This document shows, piece after piece, positions 51,833-62,618 of a stretch of 64,000 bases of DNA (its first letter is position 1; every line of letters starts with the position of its first letter). This stretch comes from Desemzia sp. RIT 804. GTDB lineage: Bacteria > Bacillota > Bacilli > Lactobacillales > Carnobacteriaceae. The DNA lies in assembly GCF_016892605.1 (NCBI RefSeq), contig NZ_JAFEMV010000003.1, forward strand, positions 186,001 through 250,000, in the 5' to 3' direction. A program made the translations under genes and the position numbers. The notes below the pieces were generated by a model. That model had not been told where the DNA came from. It saw nothing but the letters and a program-made list of their open reading frames with translations, and made no database searches.

Positions 51833-52867
51833 GTGTATACCCAATTGAAAAACTACCATTTCATCGTGCCTGGTCTAATGATCAGCATCATGGTTTCATT
51901 AATAAGCCAGTATCTAGCGAACTTCCTACCGAATGTAGGAGCAGCATTGATCGCTATTTTTTTAGGGATCCTGCTGGGCAACACTGTTTTAAACAAACCT
52001 TATTTGAAAAGCGGAACTAAATTTTCCGAAAAAGCCCTTTTGGAGTGGTCGATCGTGTTAAACGGACTGATCTTAGATTTCCAGATCATCAAACAAGTTG
52101 GTTCTACGGGATTTATTTTCGTGATTCTTCAAATGGTTTTGACGATTTTATTTGCTTATTGGATCGGTCGAACTATGAAGTTCAATAAAAAGATGTCTTT
52201 GTTGATGGGTGCCGGTAATGCGGTCTGCGGCTCTTCTGCTATTGGGACCGTTTCTCCGGTAATTAATGCCGACAAGAAAGATAAAGCCATGTCCATTACC
52301 ATAGTCAACGTCATTGGAACGATATTGATGGTCTCGTTGCCAATTCTCTCTTCTGTTCTGTATCACCATGAAGTCGTTCAAACATCTGCGCTGATCGGAG
52401 GAACGGTCCAATCCATCGGACAAGTCGTTGCTTCTGCTAAGCTGGTCAGTATGGACGTAACTAATTTATCCATTGTCTTTAAACTCATGAGAGTTCTCCT
52501 CATTGTAGGTATAGCCTTATATTTCAGCAAATTAAATACCAAAGAGGAAGAACCGCTATTTTCTAAAACGACTAGTGATTCAACCACTGAAGTGAAAAAG
52601 GGTTCAAGTCTTCTAAATATTCCTTGGTTTATTATTGGATTCTTTATTCTATTCATGCTGAGAAGCTTTCTGCCTTTGCCTTCCCTAATGGTCCACAGCT
52701 CCGAAGTCATCAGCAACCAATTTGAAATCACTGCTTTAGCTGCAATCGGATTGCAAGTCAAGTTCTCTGATATCCTGAAAGAAGGCCCTCGAACTATGCT
52801 GTACGGTTTATTGATCGGCTGTTTCCAAATCGTTCTGGCTGTTATATTGATTTCTTGGATGTTTTGA
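51833..52867 (+). CDS. YeiH-type putative sulfate/anion exporter
   Basis: The 344-residue membrane protein has about ten helices and the family signature LLMGAGNAVCGSSAIGTVSP (about 124-143), with GGTVQSIGQVVASAKL in the second half, as in UPF0324/PSE proteins. A sulfate, taurine or other anion export role is suggested for the family but is not firmly shown. It starts with GTG at 51833 after AAGGAG and is divergent from a LysR gene. Confidence 0.9.
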   Translation: MYTQLKNYHFIVPGLMISIMVSLISQYLANFLPNVGAALIAIFLGILLGNTVLNKPYLKSGTKFSEKALLEWSIVLNGLILDFQIIKQVGSTGFIFVILQMVLTILFAYWIGRTMKFNKKMSLLMGAGNAVCGSSAIGTVSPVINADKKDKAMSITIVNVIGTILMVSLPILSSVLYHHEVVQTSALIGGTVQSIGQVVASAKLVSMDVTNLSIVFKLMRVLLIVGIALYFSKLNTKEEEPLFSKTTSDSTTEVKKGSSLLNIPWFIIGFFILFMLRSFLPLPSLMVHSSEVISNQFEITALAAIGLQVKFSDILKEGPRTMLYGLLIGCFQIVLAVILISWMF

Positions 52868-52928
52868 TAGAATCTTGTAATAGATAGTTGCACATAGACG
52901 AATACTTTCAAACAAGGAGAGCTTAGGA

Positions 52929-53567
52929 ATGAAACAAGACACTATATTAAGAAAGATGATGCCTGGGGATTATGATTCTATTTTGGATTTAGTGATTACC
53001 ACTTGGGATTATCGGTCATGGGTACCAAACAATTTAGTAGCTCCAATGGCTGATTTTTTTCTAAGTGATTTGTTACTGGAATCAGATGATATATTTGTTG
53101 CTCAAATAGGCGGTGATATAGTCGGAATCGTAGCATCAGGCTTAGTAAACCAAACCAATATTCAAAAAATCAGCACCAGGAAGAATATTTCTTCATTGGA
53201 AAAAATTTTACGTATTACTGAACCTGATTCTATCTTTTTGAAATATGTTCAGACATTGGAAATCAATGAATTTCTTTTAGAAAAAAGCCGAAAAAAATAT
53301 GACGCTGGTTTAAATTTGCTTATCGTGAAAGAAGAATTTAAAGGATTGGGTATTGGGGGACTGCTGTATAATCATTTTTATGATTACCTTAAACAACATC
53401 AAGCAGAGAATTTCTATTTGTTTACCGACAATTCCTCTGATTATCATTACTATGAATACAAGGGTCTACGCCGCGTGGCTGAGGAAAAATACTATTGGGA
53501 ACCAGGAAACAATGGCACCTTAGAAATTTACTATCTATATGAAGGAATGCTAAGCTTATCTGACTAA
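52929..53567 (+). CDS. GNAT-family N-acetyltransferase
   Basis: The 212-residue protein has the GNAT fold: an N-terminal TILRKMMPGDYDSILDLVIT, a central DIFVAQIGGDIVGIVASGLV, and the acetyl-CoA site KEEFKGLGIGGLLYNHFYDY, followed by FYLFTDNSSDYHYYEYKGLR. A longer middle section than in minimal GNATs is present. Target unknown. It starts 61 bases after the YeiH gene behind AAGGAG and may share its transcript. Confidence 0.88.
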   Translation: MKQDTILRKMMPGDYDSILDLVITTWDYRSWVPNNLVAPMADFFLSDLLLESDDIFVAQIGGDIVGIVASGLVNQTNIQKISTRKNISSLEKILRITEPDSIFLKYVQTLEINEFLLEKSRKKYDAGLNLLIVKEEFKGLGIGGLLYNHFYDYLKQHQAENFYLFTDNSSDYHYYEYKGLRRVAEEKYYWEPGNNGTLEIYYLYEGMLSLSD

Positions 53568-53741
53568 ACTTGAAGGATTCATTTCCTTTTACAGCACATT
53601 TATTGAGTAGTTCATAGTTCTCTGGAGATATTCCAGCGAACTTTATAAAAAACTGTGCTTATTAGTAGAAAATAGTTTCTGATAACCGTTATACTTTTTA
53701 TACAATAACCAATCTATTAAATCTTTTAGGAGGAATAGTAT

Positions 53742-54626
53742 ATGGTGCAAGAAACGTATCTGATCACGGGAGCAGGAACTGGATTTGGAAAAGGCATTGC
53801 TTTTGGTTTAGCAGAACAAGGGAAAAAAGTTATCGCAGGGGTCGAAACAATGTCGGAAGTTTCTGCATTGGAAAAAGAAGCAAAAGAAAAAGAAATTGAG
53901 TTGCAAATTGAAAAATTAGACGTAACTGATCCAGCAGATAGAGAAAGAGCGTGGACTTGGGATATTGACGTATTATTGAATAATGCTGGTATCTCAGAAG
54001 GCGGATCATTGGCAGATATACCAGAAGAACGTTTGCGCAATCAATTTGAAGTAAATGTATTTGGACCAACCTTATTAACTCAAAAAATAGCTAAGGAAAT
54101 GGTCAAGAAACAAAGAGGAAAGATCGTGTTCATGTCTTCTGTTTCTGGATTGATGGCCGATCCGTTATCAGGACCATATGGCGGATCGAAATTTGCCTTG
54201 GAAGCATTTGCCGAATCGCTGAGTAAAGAACTGCAAGAGTTCAATGTGCAAGTAGCAACCATTAACCCAGGGCCTTACTTGACTGGATTCAATGACCGCG
54301 AGTTTGAAGCTTGGAGAATGTGGCGCGACAATCCGGAAGAACGCATTTTTGATTATGAACAACTGGCATTTCCTTATGAACAATTAGAACCGGAAGACGT
54401 CATCAAAGAGTCCATCAAAGTATTGACCGGTGAAACAAATGATTACCGAAATGTCGTTCCAAAAGCAATGGTGCCAATGGTCAAGAAAAGACAAAAAGAG
54501 TTATGGGATAAAAAGTACGATGAAAACCTGGGAGAAAGACATGAATTGGTTCAAAAATCAATTGATATCGAACCCGCTACGACTCCCGTAAAAGGTATTG
54601 TGAATAAAATAAAAGATAAATTATAA
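53742..54626 (+). CDS. Short-chain dehydrogenase/reductase
   Basis: The 294-residue enzyme shows TGAGTGFGKGIAFGLAEQGK for NAD(P), LLNNAG, the catalytic serines in VFMSSVSGL and the YGGSK active site (GPYGGSKFALEAFAESLSKE), then INPGPYLTGF. The C-terminal extension of about 70 residues (to VKGIVNKIKDKL) is longer than in classical members. Substrate unknown. It begins after AGGAGG and ends at a strong bidirectional terminator. Confidence 0.92.
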   Translation: MVQETYLITGAGTGFGKGIAFGLAEQGKKVIAGVETMSEVSALEKEAKEKEIELQIEKLDVTDPADRERAWTWDIDVLLNNAGISEGGSLADIPEERLRNQFEVNVFGPTLLTQKIAKEMVKKQRGKIVFMSSVSGLMADPLSGPYGGSKFALEAFAESLSKELQEFNVQVATINPGPYLTGFNDREFEAWRMWRDNPEERIFDYEQLAFPYEQLEPEDVIKESIKVLTGETNDYRNVVPKAMVPMVKKRQKELWDKKYDENLGERHELVQKSIDIEPATTPVKGIVNKIKDKL

Positions 54627-54627
54627 T

Positions 54628-54710
54628 AAAAGAAGCTCATGACAACTGCTCTGATCGAATGGTAGTGTGTGGTAACTTCATTCAATAAGAGGCCGTCATG
54701 GGCTTCTTTT
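54628..54710. terminator. Bidirectional terminator between convergent genes
   Basis: aaaagaagctcatgac (54628-54643) and gtcatgggcttctttt (54695-54710) pair along 16 bases with one mismatch; A and T tracts flank both ends. The inner 51 bases may add further pairing. Confidence 0.85.
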
Positions 54711-54713
54711 ATT

Positions 54714-55913
54714 TTATTCTGCTTTGATTTCAAAGGTTTCTGTGTAGCCATCTTCATCTCTAATAGTAAAATATAACATATCCTCTTCTTGAGGAAGTGG
54801 AGGATAAAATGACAGTGTAAAGTCTCCATTTTCATCTGACTTAATCGAAGCCAAATCACTTTGCTTTTCTCCAGCAATAGCTATATGAGCATTAGGGACC
54901 GTTTTTCCATGGAAGACTGTTGCATTATTTTCTTCTCCGGCTTCACCCTTATCTTTACCGATTGCGGAGAATTCTGTTTGCTCTTGTATCTGAGCAATTG
55001 CTGTTTGAGCCTCTTCGGAAATTTCCTCTACTTCTTTTTTCACAGTTGCAATGACCCCATTCATAGGGATATAAAATGTAATAAGTTGACCAGCTTCAGG
55101 GTATTCTTCAAATAGTGTTTGAAAATAAGTAGAGCCCTCATCCCCTGTCTCCGGTGTTTGTACAGTGTATATTTTGTCATTCATTTGATAGGCAACAGCT
55201 TCTGCCTGCCCATTAAAGGGACTATTATAAACAAGTGTGGTAGGGTAAATGGTATTCAATTCTAGAGATTCAGAGAGTTGAGTTTTTTCTTCTTCTGGGG
55301 CAGTATAAGTTTCAATCACTTCCATGCCTTCTTTTGCAGCGTGGATAGGCAAATGAAAGACATCTTCTCGATGTACGCCAGGAACGGCTATGGTCAAAAG
55401 AACCTCATCGTGTGATTCAAGATTCCATTCATCAAAAACAATTGTAAAGTATCCCTCATCATTCACTTCTATATCTATTTTATCGTTTGAATACTCTGTA
55501 TCTCCCTCGAATTGCATATAAACGATATTATCTGGATGGACTCTGCCACTATAGATAAAGGTATTTTGATGAATTCCTCTAAGCTCCAGATTTTCTAAAG
55601 CCTGCTCTTCAACTGCTTCTGGATTTTCAGCTAATGAGCGGACGTATTCTCTCATTTCTGTTTCATCAAAGTCATTTCCGATTTCATCTTCAATTTGAGA
55701 CCCGTTCCCGCTCTCTCCTTCTGCTGTTCCTTCAATCTCTTTACTAGATTCTATTTTATCTGAACTTTGTATATCTTCGTCTTGTGAACTAGATTCTGTG
55801 GATTGTTCAGTTGAATCTTCTTCCACATTACCAACTTCATTATTTCCACACCCAAATACTAAAAGGGCAGATGTACTGAGAAAAAGTGTTTTTACAGTAA
55901 GGTTGTCTTTCAT
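54714..55913 (-). CDS. Lipoprotein with three beta-rich modules
   Basis: The 399-residue protein has a lipoprotein signal (LLVFGCGNN, C22), an acidic, Ser-rich spacer to about residue 80, and three repeated modules each starting with a short 'T(F/L)xYSG'-like strand: IHQNTFIYSGRVHPDNIVYM, TIYPTTLVYNSPFNGQAEAV and NATVFHGKTVPNAHIAIAGE, followed by matching strands DEGYFTIVFDEW and ENGDFTLSFYPP. These resemble the Ig-like bacterial modules that carry 'P-N-A-x-I' motifs on cell surface proteins. Charge and repeat pattern point to an extracellular spacer or binding protein. No specific function is recognised. Confidence 0.75.
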   Translation of the reverse strand: MKDNLTVKTLFLSTSALLVFGCGNNEVGNVEEDSTEQSTESSSQDEDIQSSDKIESSKEIEGTAEGESGNGSQIEDEIGNDFDETEMREYVRSLAENPEAVEEQALENLELRGIHQNTFIYSGRVHPDNIVYMQFEGDTEYSNDKIDIEVNDEGYFTIVFDEWNLESHDEVLLTIAVPGVHREDVFHLPIHAAKEGMEVIETYTAPEEEKTQLSESLELNTIYPTTLVYNSPFNGQAEAVAYQMNDKIYTVQTPETGDEGSTYFQTLFEEYPEAGQLITFYIPMNGVIATVKKEVEEISEEAQTAIAQIQEQTEFSAIGKDKGEAGEENNATVFHGKTVPNAHIAIAGEKQSDLASIKSDENGDFTLSFYPPLPQEEDMLYFTIRDEDGYTETFEIKAE

Positions 55914-56226
55914 AGAAAGTTCTTCCTTTCTTGTAGCTGTACCTTAATTTTATCAAGCGGAATCATATAAATATATCGAAAGGACTTAAAAAGACTATCT
56001 ATTAACTAAGATTTTCAATACGCTATACTAAAAAAATCAAACAAATGATATGGATATTTACTTTTTGGATACTAGAACTCCTTCTCAGCGTGCTTTATAA
56101 TGAATACTCCTAAAAGACGTTTTGTCCCGCTCTCTTGATGCGCCAAACTGTTTTCTTAGCTTTGGAAAACTGGTCTAAATTATAGAAGATTGAAATAAAT
56201 CTTTCTTTGACCCTTCATTAAAAAGT
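55914..56226. other. Interval with no recognised feature
   Basis: No gene or clear hairpin was found; the promoter of the lipoprotein gene must lie near its right-hand border with that gene. Confidence 0.4.
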
Positions 56227-56964
56227 CTAGTTATTTTTTCCTGCTAAGATCATTAAAAACATAGGTCTTCGGTTCTCATCTTTCATTTCAGGAGTACTTT
56301 CCAGCATTTCATCAGATGGAACAGATTCTTTAACTGCACGAATAACAAAACCAGTATCAATTAAGTCATTTATATATGTAGAAATCGTACGATGATATTT
56401 TGTAACATTCTCATTTAAGAATGCTGTGTCACGTACTCCTTCTATTTGGTAGTTATCAACTGGCCAATGTAGACGGTTCTCCTGTTCATCATAATACCAA
56501 TCTTGTTCGTTTCGAGACGTGAAAATAGGATGCTCAACTGAGAAAACAAAAACACCTTCTGGCTTTAGATAATCATAAATCTTTTCACAAACCGGTTTAA
56601 ATGACTGAATATAATGAAAAGCAAGTGAACTAACTACAACATCAAATTGTGAATTCGAAAAATTGATGTCTTAAATCGGCAGTTGTATATACGAAATTAA
56701 AGGATCTTTTGTCATTTCACGAGCTTTTTTAAGCATATTTTCAGATATATCTACTCCTATAACGGAATTCGCCTGCTGTTCGCGAGCATACCGACAGTGC
56801 CATCCGAAACCACAACCCAAATCGAGTATGTTTTTATCTTTTAGATCAGGGAGCAATTCTTTAAACATATGCCATTCTCCTGCACCTTCAAGTCCTTTAA
56901 TGGAGCGGGACATTTGCCCATACGCGGAAAAGAAATTTGTGTTGTCATATTTATTTTGTTTCAT
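56227..56964 (-). pseudogene. Class I SAM-dependent methyltransferase, interrupted by one stop codon
   Basis: Read through, the frame gives 245 residues: helical start, the SAM site NILDLGCGFGWHCRYAREQQ (about 48-67), VIGVDISENMLKKAREM, and after the break FDVVVSSLAFHYIQSFKPVC and GVFVFSVEHPIFTSRNEQDW. A TAA at 56673-56671 replaces codon 98, where relatives usually have Glu (as in PIEDI). Everything downstream to the TAG at 56229-56227 stays in frame and looks intact, so the loss is recent or a sequencing error. Family members methylate small molecules or rRNA; substrate unknown. The start has AGGAGG. Confidence 0.85.
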
Positions 56965-57062
56965 TGATATAGACCTCCTATTTATTATTCATACGTCTAA
57001 AATTTTTTTATGATTCTGATTTGTCAAATTAAGCTTTTTTTTATCATAGAAAATGCATAAAC

Positions 57063-57941
57063 TTAAATTTCTTCATTGCGAAGGATTTCAATTAACTTAT
57101 TAAAAGGTTTTGTTTGATACTTACCTTTACTGAAAATAATATGATTTACACTTATCAGTTCTAAATGATTTACTTTTATTTCTACTACCTCTCCATTATT
57201 AAGTTCGCTTTCAACTTTTTGCCTTGGCAAAACACTTATTCCTAAATTCTGTTTTACTGCTTGAATCAAAGCTTGTGAATTTACACTTGTCCATACTGGA
57301 GTCACACGTATATTGTGTAATAATAATGCACTATCAAAAACATCTCTAATCGCGCTGCCTTCTTCTCTTAGTAAAAACTTTTCAGCTTTTAACTCATTAA
57401 TATCTACCGTTTTCGCTTTTGCATATTTATGTTGAGGAGAACAAATTACCAGCAATTCAGATGAAGAAAATGGGAAATTCTTCAATTCTTTATTGTAAAC
57501 AACTCCTTCAACTAAACCGATGTCTACTTTATTTTCACTCACCATATTCTCGATCGTTCTGGCATTCTCTACCACGACTCTAGTAGGTGTATTTTTGCAA
57601 ATCGTTTCAAACTTAACCATTACTTGAGGCAATATAAAATTAGCAATCGTTATACTTGACCCAATCTTGAGAGTTGCATCCTCTTCTAGGCTTTTTGTGT
57701 TCTTTTCTAAATCATCATATAACGCTAAAAGGTTTGTTGCTTTCGCCAAAAAAAGCTTGCCGGTTTCATTTAATTGTATTTTTCTAGAGACTCTATCAAA
57801 CAAACGAACTCCCAAATAAGTTTCTAGTTCATTGACGGCAGTCGAAACAGCAGGTTGCGTTATAAATAATTTTTCAGAAGCCTTTGTAATACTTCCTTCC
57901 TCGCATACAGCTTTAAAAATTCTTAGATGTCTGATTTTCAT
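57063..57941 (-). CDS. LysR-family regulator
   Basis: The 292-residue protein has an N-terminal helix-turn-helix (GSITKASEKLFITQPAVSTAV, about 16-36) and the ligand-binding domain (LKIGSSITIANFILPQVMVK, KFLLREEGSAIRDVFDSALL). It is divergent from the two chromate transporter genes, 123 bases away, so it probably regulates them. The inducer is unknown. Confidence 0.9.
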   Translation of the reverse strand: MKIRHLRIFKAVCEEGSITKASEKLFITQPAVSTAVNELETYLGVRLFDRVSRKIQLNETGKLFLAKATNLLALYDDLEKNTKSLEEDATLKIGSSITIANFILPQVMVKFETICKNTPTRVVVENARTIENMVSENKVDIGLVEGVVYNKELKNFPFSSSELLVICSPQHKYAKAKTVDINELKAEKFLLREEGSAIRDVFDSALLLHNIRVTPVWTSVNSQALIQAVKQNLGISVLPRQKVESELNNGEVVEIKVNHLELISVNHIIFSKGKYQTKPFNKLIEILRNEEI

Positions 57942-58063
57942 ACCTATCCCCTATCTATAACTAAACGTTAATGTGTTTTATAAAAATATGTAATTTTACT
58001 TATGTACTCTCTATCCAATATACTAGACAAAGGTAAAATTCACAAAAAGGAGATCGATTTACT

Positions 58064-58642
58064 TTGCACTTAAATAAACTAAAAGTATATTTTTTGCTTT
58101 TTCGGTTTTCATTCTCTATTAGTGCGTTTACTTTTGGAGGCGGATATGTCGTAATCCCTATGATGCGCAAATACTTTGTTGATGATTTAAAAATGATTAG
58201 TGAACAAGAATTATTAGATATGGCTGCCATTGCTCAATCGACTCCCGGAGCTATTGCCGTTAACATTGCAGTATTAGTTGGTTATCGAATTTCTGGGTTG
58301 AAAGGTGCAATCGTGACTTGTATCGGAACAATTGCACCTCCCATAATCATTTTATCGATCATCTCATTTTTCTACCAATCTTTTAGAGACAACAATATTA
58401 TTTCTTCGATATTAAAGGGCATGGAAGCAGGAGTTGCTGCTACGATTGTTGATTTATTAATTGATATGTGGCAAGGCGTTCTAAAAGAAAAAAATCTGCT
58501 CTTAACATTAATGGCTCCTTTTGCATTCTTAGCTAATTTTATTTTCAATGTGAATGTGCTTTACATCATTATCTTTTGCTCTGTCTTGTGTTTAGCCCAG
58601 ACCCTTATAAAGAATAAGCTTGGAGGCGTCGAAAGTGAATAA
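58064..58642 (+). CDS. chrA1: Chromate transporter family protein, N-half type
   Basis: The 192-residue membrane protein carries the CHR signature FSISAFTFGGGYVVIPMMRK near its start and AAIAQSTPGAIAVNIAVLVG, with five or six helices. Short ChrA proteins work as pairs of inverted topology; the next gene is the partner. Chromate export is shown only for some members, and many short-chain CHR proteins have unknown anions. The start is TTG at 58064 with AAGGAG eleven bases upstream. Confidence 0.88.
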   Translation: MHLNKLKVYFLLFRFSFSISAFTFGGGYVVIPMMRKYFVDDLKMISEQELLDMAAIAQSTPGAIAVNIAVLVGYRISGLKGAIVTCIGTIAPPIIILSIISFFYQSFRDNNIISSILKGMEAGVAATIVDLLIDMWQGVLKEKNLLLTLMAPFAFLANFIFNVNVLYIIIFCSVLCLAQTLIKNKLGGVESE

Positions 58643-59195
58643 TATTATCCTGACTCTATTTATCAACTTTTTAAAAATCGGTTTATTTAGTATCGGCGGC
58701 GGATATGCGATTATACCCTTCATACAAGAAGAGGTCGTAAATTCTCATAACTGGCTATCACTACAAGAATATACAGATATTATTACAATTTCTCAAATGA
58801 CACCCGGCCCTTTGGTAGTGAATACTGCTTCTTTTGTCGGCATACGTATTGCAGGTATATTAGGAGCTATTACAGCTACAGTAGGAAGTATTTTATCTGG
58901 ATTTATTATTTCGATCGCTTTATATAATTTTTTTAAGAAGCATAAAGACATTGACAGCATTTCCAATATCTTAAAAGGATTACGATCAAGTTCTATTGGC
59001 CTTATCGGATCGGCAGCATCTACGATCATTTTGCTTGCATTTTTCGGAACTCCATCATTGGACATTAAAGAAATGAGCGTAAATATCACTGCGATACTTG
59101 TATTTATACTTGCCCTATTTTTATTAAGAAAGTACAAATTGAATCCCATACTGATCATGATTCTGTCAGGTATTGTCGGTTTGTTCTTTTATTGA
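58635..59195 (+). CDS. chrA2: Chromate transporter family protein, C-half type
   Basis: The 186-residue protein has the matching signature FSIGGGYAIIPFIQEEVVNS and TISQMTPGPLVVNTASFVGI. I start at GTG 58635, seven bases after GGAGG; this overlaps the end of the first half-gene by eight bases, so both are made together. A longer frame from 58620 would place the ribosome site inside the gene. It should form the heterodimeric carrier with the upstream protein. Confidence 0.88.
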   Translation: MNNIILTLFINFLKIGLFSIGGGYAIIPFIQEEVVNSHNWLSLQEYTDIITISQMTPGPLVVNTASFVGIRIAGILGAITATVGSILSGFIISIALYNFFKKHKDIDSISNILKGLRSSSIGLIGSAASTIILLAFFGTPSLDIKEMSVNITAILVFILALFLLRKYKLNPILIMILSGIVGLFFY

Positions 59196-59612
59196 AAATA
59201 CTCTATTTTGAATAATTCGGCATTTAAGTTATCTAGCAAGAATTAAATAAGAAAACCTCGGGATAGTTTTAACAGTAAGATTCTTTTTTATAAGGGGTTT
59301 TTTATACGGTTTCAGGGGATAGTTTACGTAATAATATTTCCATTTGGTGAATTGTCCTATTAAAGGCAACACTTTTTCAACAATGCTATACCTACAAATT
59401 TTAAATAAGTATTTTAAAATGGTCTACTTCAAAAAAATATGTATTATTCAAAGAAATGGATTTTAACTCAATGGAACAAAGATTAGTCTCTGCGATAGCT
59501 TCGATAAAAAACAAATTTCAAGAACTTCTTTACATTATCATGCACCATTAGACTTACTTTTGAATTACGTTAATGAGTGAGAACTGTCTAATTTAACTTA
59601 GCAAACGAAATA
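59196..59612. other. Interval with IS30 remnant
   Basis: Apart from the transposase scrap at about 59430-59580, only AT-rich sequence without a gene. Confidence 0.4.
59430..59580 (+). pseudogene. IS30-family transposase fragment (C-terminus)
   Basis: Two frames joined by a shift read DFNSMEQRLVSAIASIKNKF and then TSLHYHAPLDLLLNYVNE, which is the pattern of the IS30 transposase end (a short helix, then 'RPRKxLxYxTPxExF'). The remainder of the gene is not visible upstream. Given its shortness the call is tentative. Confidence 0.4.
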
Positions 59613-59613
59613 T

Positions 59614-59664
59614 AAAAAAACCAACACCTTTTTTCTTTTTAGGGAATAAGTTGTTGGTTCTTTT
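59614..59664 (-). terminator. Terminator of the beta-glucoside operon
   Basis: aaaaaccaacacc and ttgttggttctttt form a stem around about 24 bases; seven T follow on the minus strand. Confidence 0.8.
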
Positions 59665-59675
59665 AGTAACAGAGA

Positions 59676-60983
59676 CTATCTCGTCTCTAAAATGTTTTTT
59701 GAACGACTTGAAGCAATTACAAAAGGCGTGTAAATTCCAAAAGCCACTAGGATTACAAGTAATTGCACAATTACTGCTGAAAATGTTTGATATCCGATAA
59801 AAGCATTGACGAATAATGGCAGACCAAAAGGAACTTCAACAATACTATTTGGAATAAAATTAACTGCACTAGCTATATAGGCTATTGTTGCAGCAGAAAC
59901 TTGAGACAAAATAAATGGTATAGCATAGAATGGGCTCAAAACAATTGGGAGTCCAAAAACTAAAGGTTCATTAATTCCTAATAAACCAGGCACAAATGCT
60001 AATTTTGCCATCATTCGCTCATCTTCTTTTTTAGAGAACATCAAGATTGACAATATTAATGCAATGGTGACCCCAGCTCCACCAGCTACGACATAAACTC
60101 TAAAGAAAGTCATCGTTAGAGGGTTAGACGCTACCTCTCCAGCATCAACTTTTGTAATATTTTCTGCTAAACCCGCTAGAGCCAACGGACTTAGTATCGG
60201 CATTATTACCATATTTCCATGAATACCAAAAATCCAAAATATAGCAGATGCTAAGGCTAACAAGACGATACCTACTGGTCCATTTTGCATAGCACCTTCC
60301 AGTGGTCTTTGGAGTAAACTATAAATTATATCGCTTAAATATTGTCCAGAAAAATTGTAAATCAAGGTACCCACTATTGAGAAGGTCAGTAAAACAATTA
60401 AAATAGGAATCAACGAATTAAATGATCTTGAAATTCCAATCGGAACTGCTTCTGGCATTTTAATTTTTATCTTATCAAGGGACATTAATTTAGAAAAAAA
60501 TTCTACTGCAATAATTGATACAATCATCGCAACAAACAATCCTTGTGCATTAATACTGGTTGCTGCTAAACCACTTGTTAGGATGCTTTCCGCGCCTTCG
60601 ACAACTGTTGTAATGGATTGAGGCATTATCGTTATAAAAGCAATCAGAGCAACTAATGAACTATACATTGCGTTCTGACCGTTCCTATCACCAATTAAAG
60701 CACCAATCAAGAACGCAATAGCTAAAGACATGGTTGACATTGTGGCAAAATTAACTGCCGTAAATGCTGGAGATAAAGCTGTTAAGAAAGAAAAAGGTGC
60801 AAACTGTGCTAAACCTACTGTCGGCGAACACAATAATGTGTTAAACAATGTGGCAAATGATCCTACAATAATAAATGGCATATATTGAGTAAAAGCAGTT
60901 TTAATGGCATATAAGTATTTATTTTGATCAACCTTAACGGCAATTTCGCTAATTTTCAGTGAAAAATTATCTAAACCTTTCAT
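59676..60983 (-). CDS. celB: PTS cellobiose/beta-glucoside-type EIIC
   Basis: The 435-residue membrane permease has about ten helices and the lactose/cellobiose-family IIC motifs: FIIVGSFATLFNTLLCS, the GIHGNMVIMPILSPLALAG block, and the active loop GLLGINEPLVFGLPIVLSP, where the Glu (NEP) binds the sugar. IIA and IIB subunits are not encoded nearby, so it must borrow them. It follows the 6-phospho-beta-glucosidase gene by 23 bases and ends at a terminator. Confidence 0.93.
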   Translation of the reverse strand: MKGLDNFSLKISEIAVKVDQNKYLYAIKTAFTQYMPFIIVGSFATLFNTLLCSPTVGLAQFAPFSFLTALSPAFTAVNFATMSTMSLAIAFLIGALIGDRNGQNAMYSSLVALIAFITIMPQSITTVVEGAESILTSGLAATSINAQGLFVAMIVSIIAVEFFSKLMSLDKIKIKMPEAVPIGISRSFNSLIPILIVLLTFSIVGTLIYNFSGQYLSDIIYSLLQRPLEGAMQNGPVGIVLLALASAIFWIFGIHGNMVIMPILSPLALAGLAENITKVDAGEVASNPLTMTFFRVYVVAGGAGVTIALILSILMFSKKEDERMMAKLAFVPGLLGINEPLVFGLPIVLSPFYAIPFILSQVSAATIAYIASAVNFIPNSIVEVPFGLPLFVNAFIGYQTFSAVIVQLLVILVAFGIYTPFVIASSRSKNILETR

Positions 60984-61006
60984 TTTAACTTCCTCCTAGA
61001 TATCAT

Positions 61007-62467
<1,461 letters not shown>

Positions 62468-62475
62468 TTATCACG

Positions 62476-62487
62476 ATTGGTACTAAT
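62476..62487. promoter_or_regulatory. Operator-like palindrome before bglA
   Basis: attggtactaat is close to a perfect palindrome (ATTrGTACyAAT). It sits inside a longer repeat, gaagatta/taatcttc (62463-62470, 62484-62491). The TTGGTAC core recurs twice more at 62555-62600. It is a candidate site of the GntR protein encoded next. Confidence 0.5.
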
Positions 62488-62554
62488 CTTCAAAATAAAG
62501 GATAGAAGTAAATTTCCTTATAATATCAACGATTAATCCTTATTAAACAATAAA

Positions 62555-62600
62555 ATTGGTACTTAAAACTGCTTATAGTAAAGCGGTCTCAAGTACCAAT
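62555..62600 (-). terminator. Long hairpin after the GntR gene
   Basis: attggtactt (62555-62564) pairs with aagtaccaat (62591-62600); an inner stem cgctt/aagc adds to it, and TTTTATTG follows on the minus strand. Its arms contain the TTGGTAC core found in the operator-like site. Confidence 0.6.
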
Positions 62601-62618
62601 TTGTTATGCTTCAATTTT

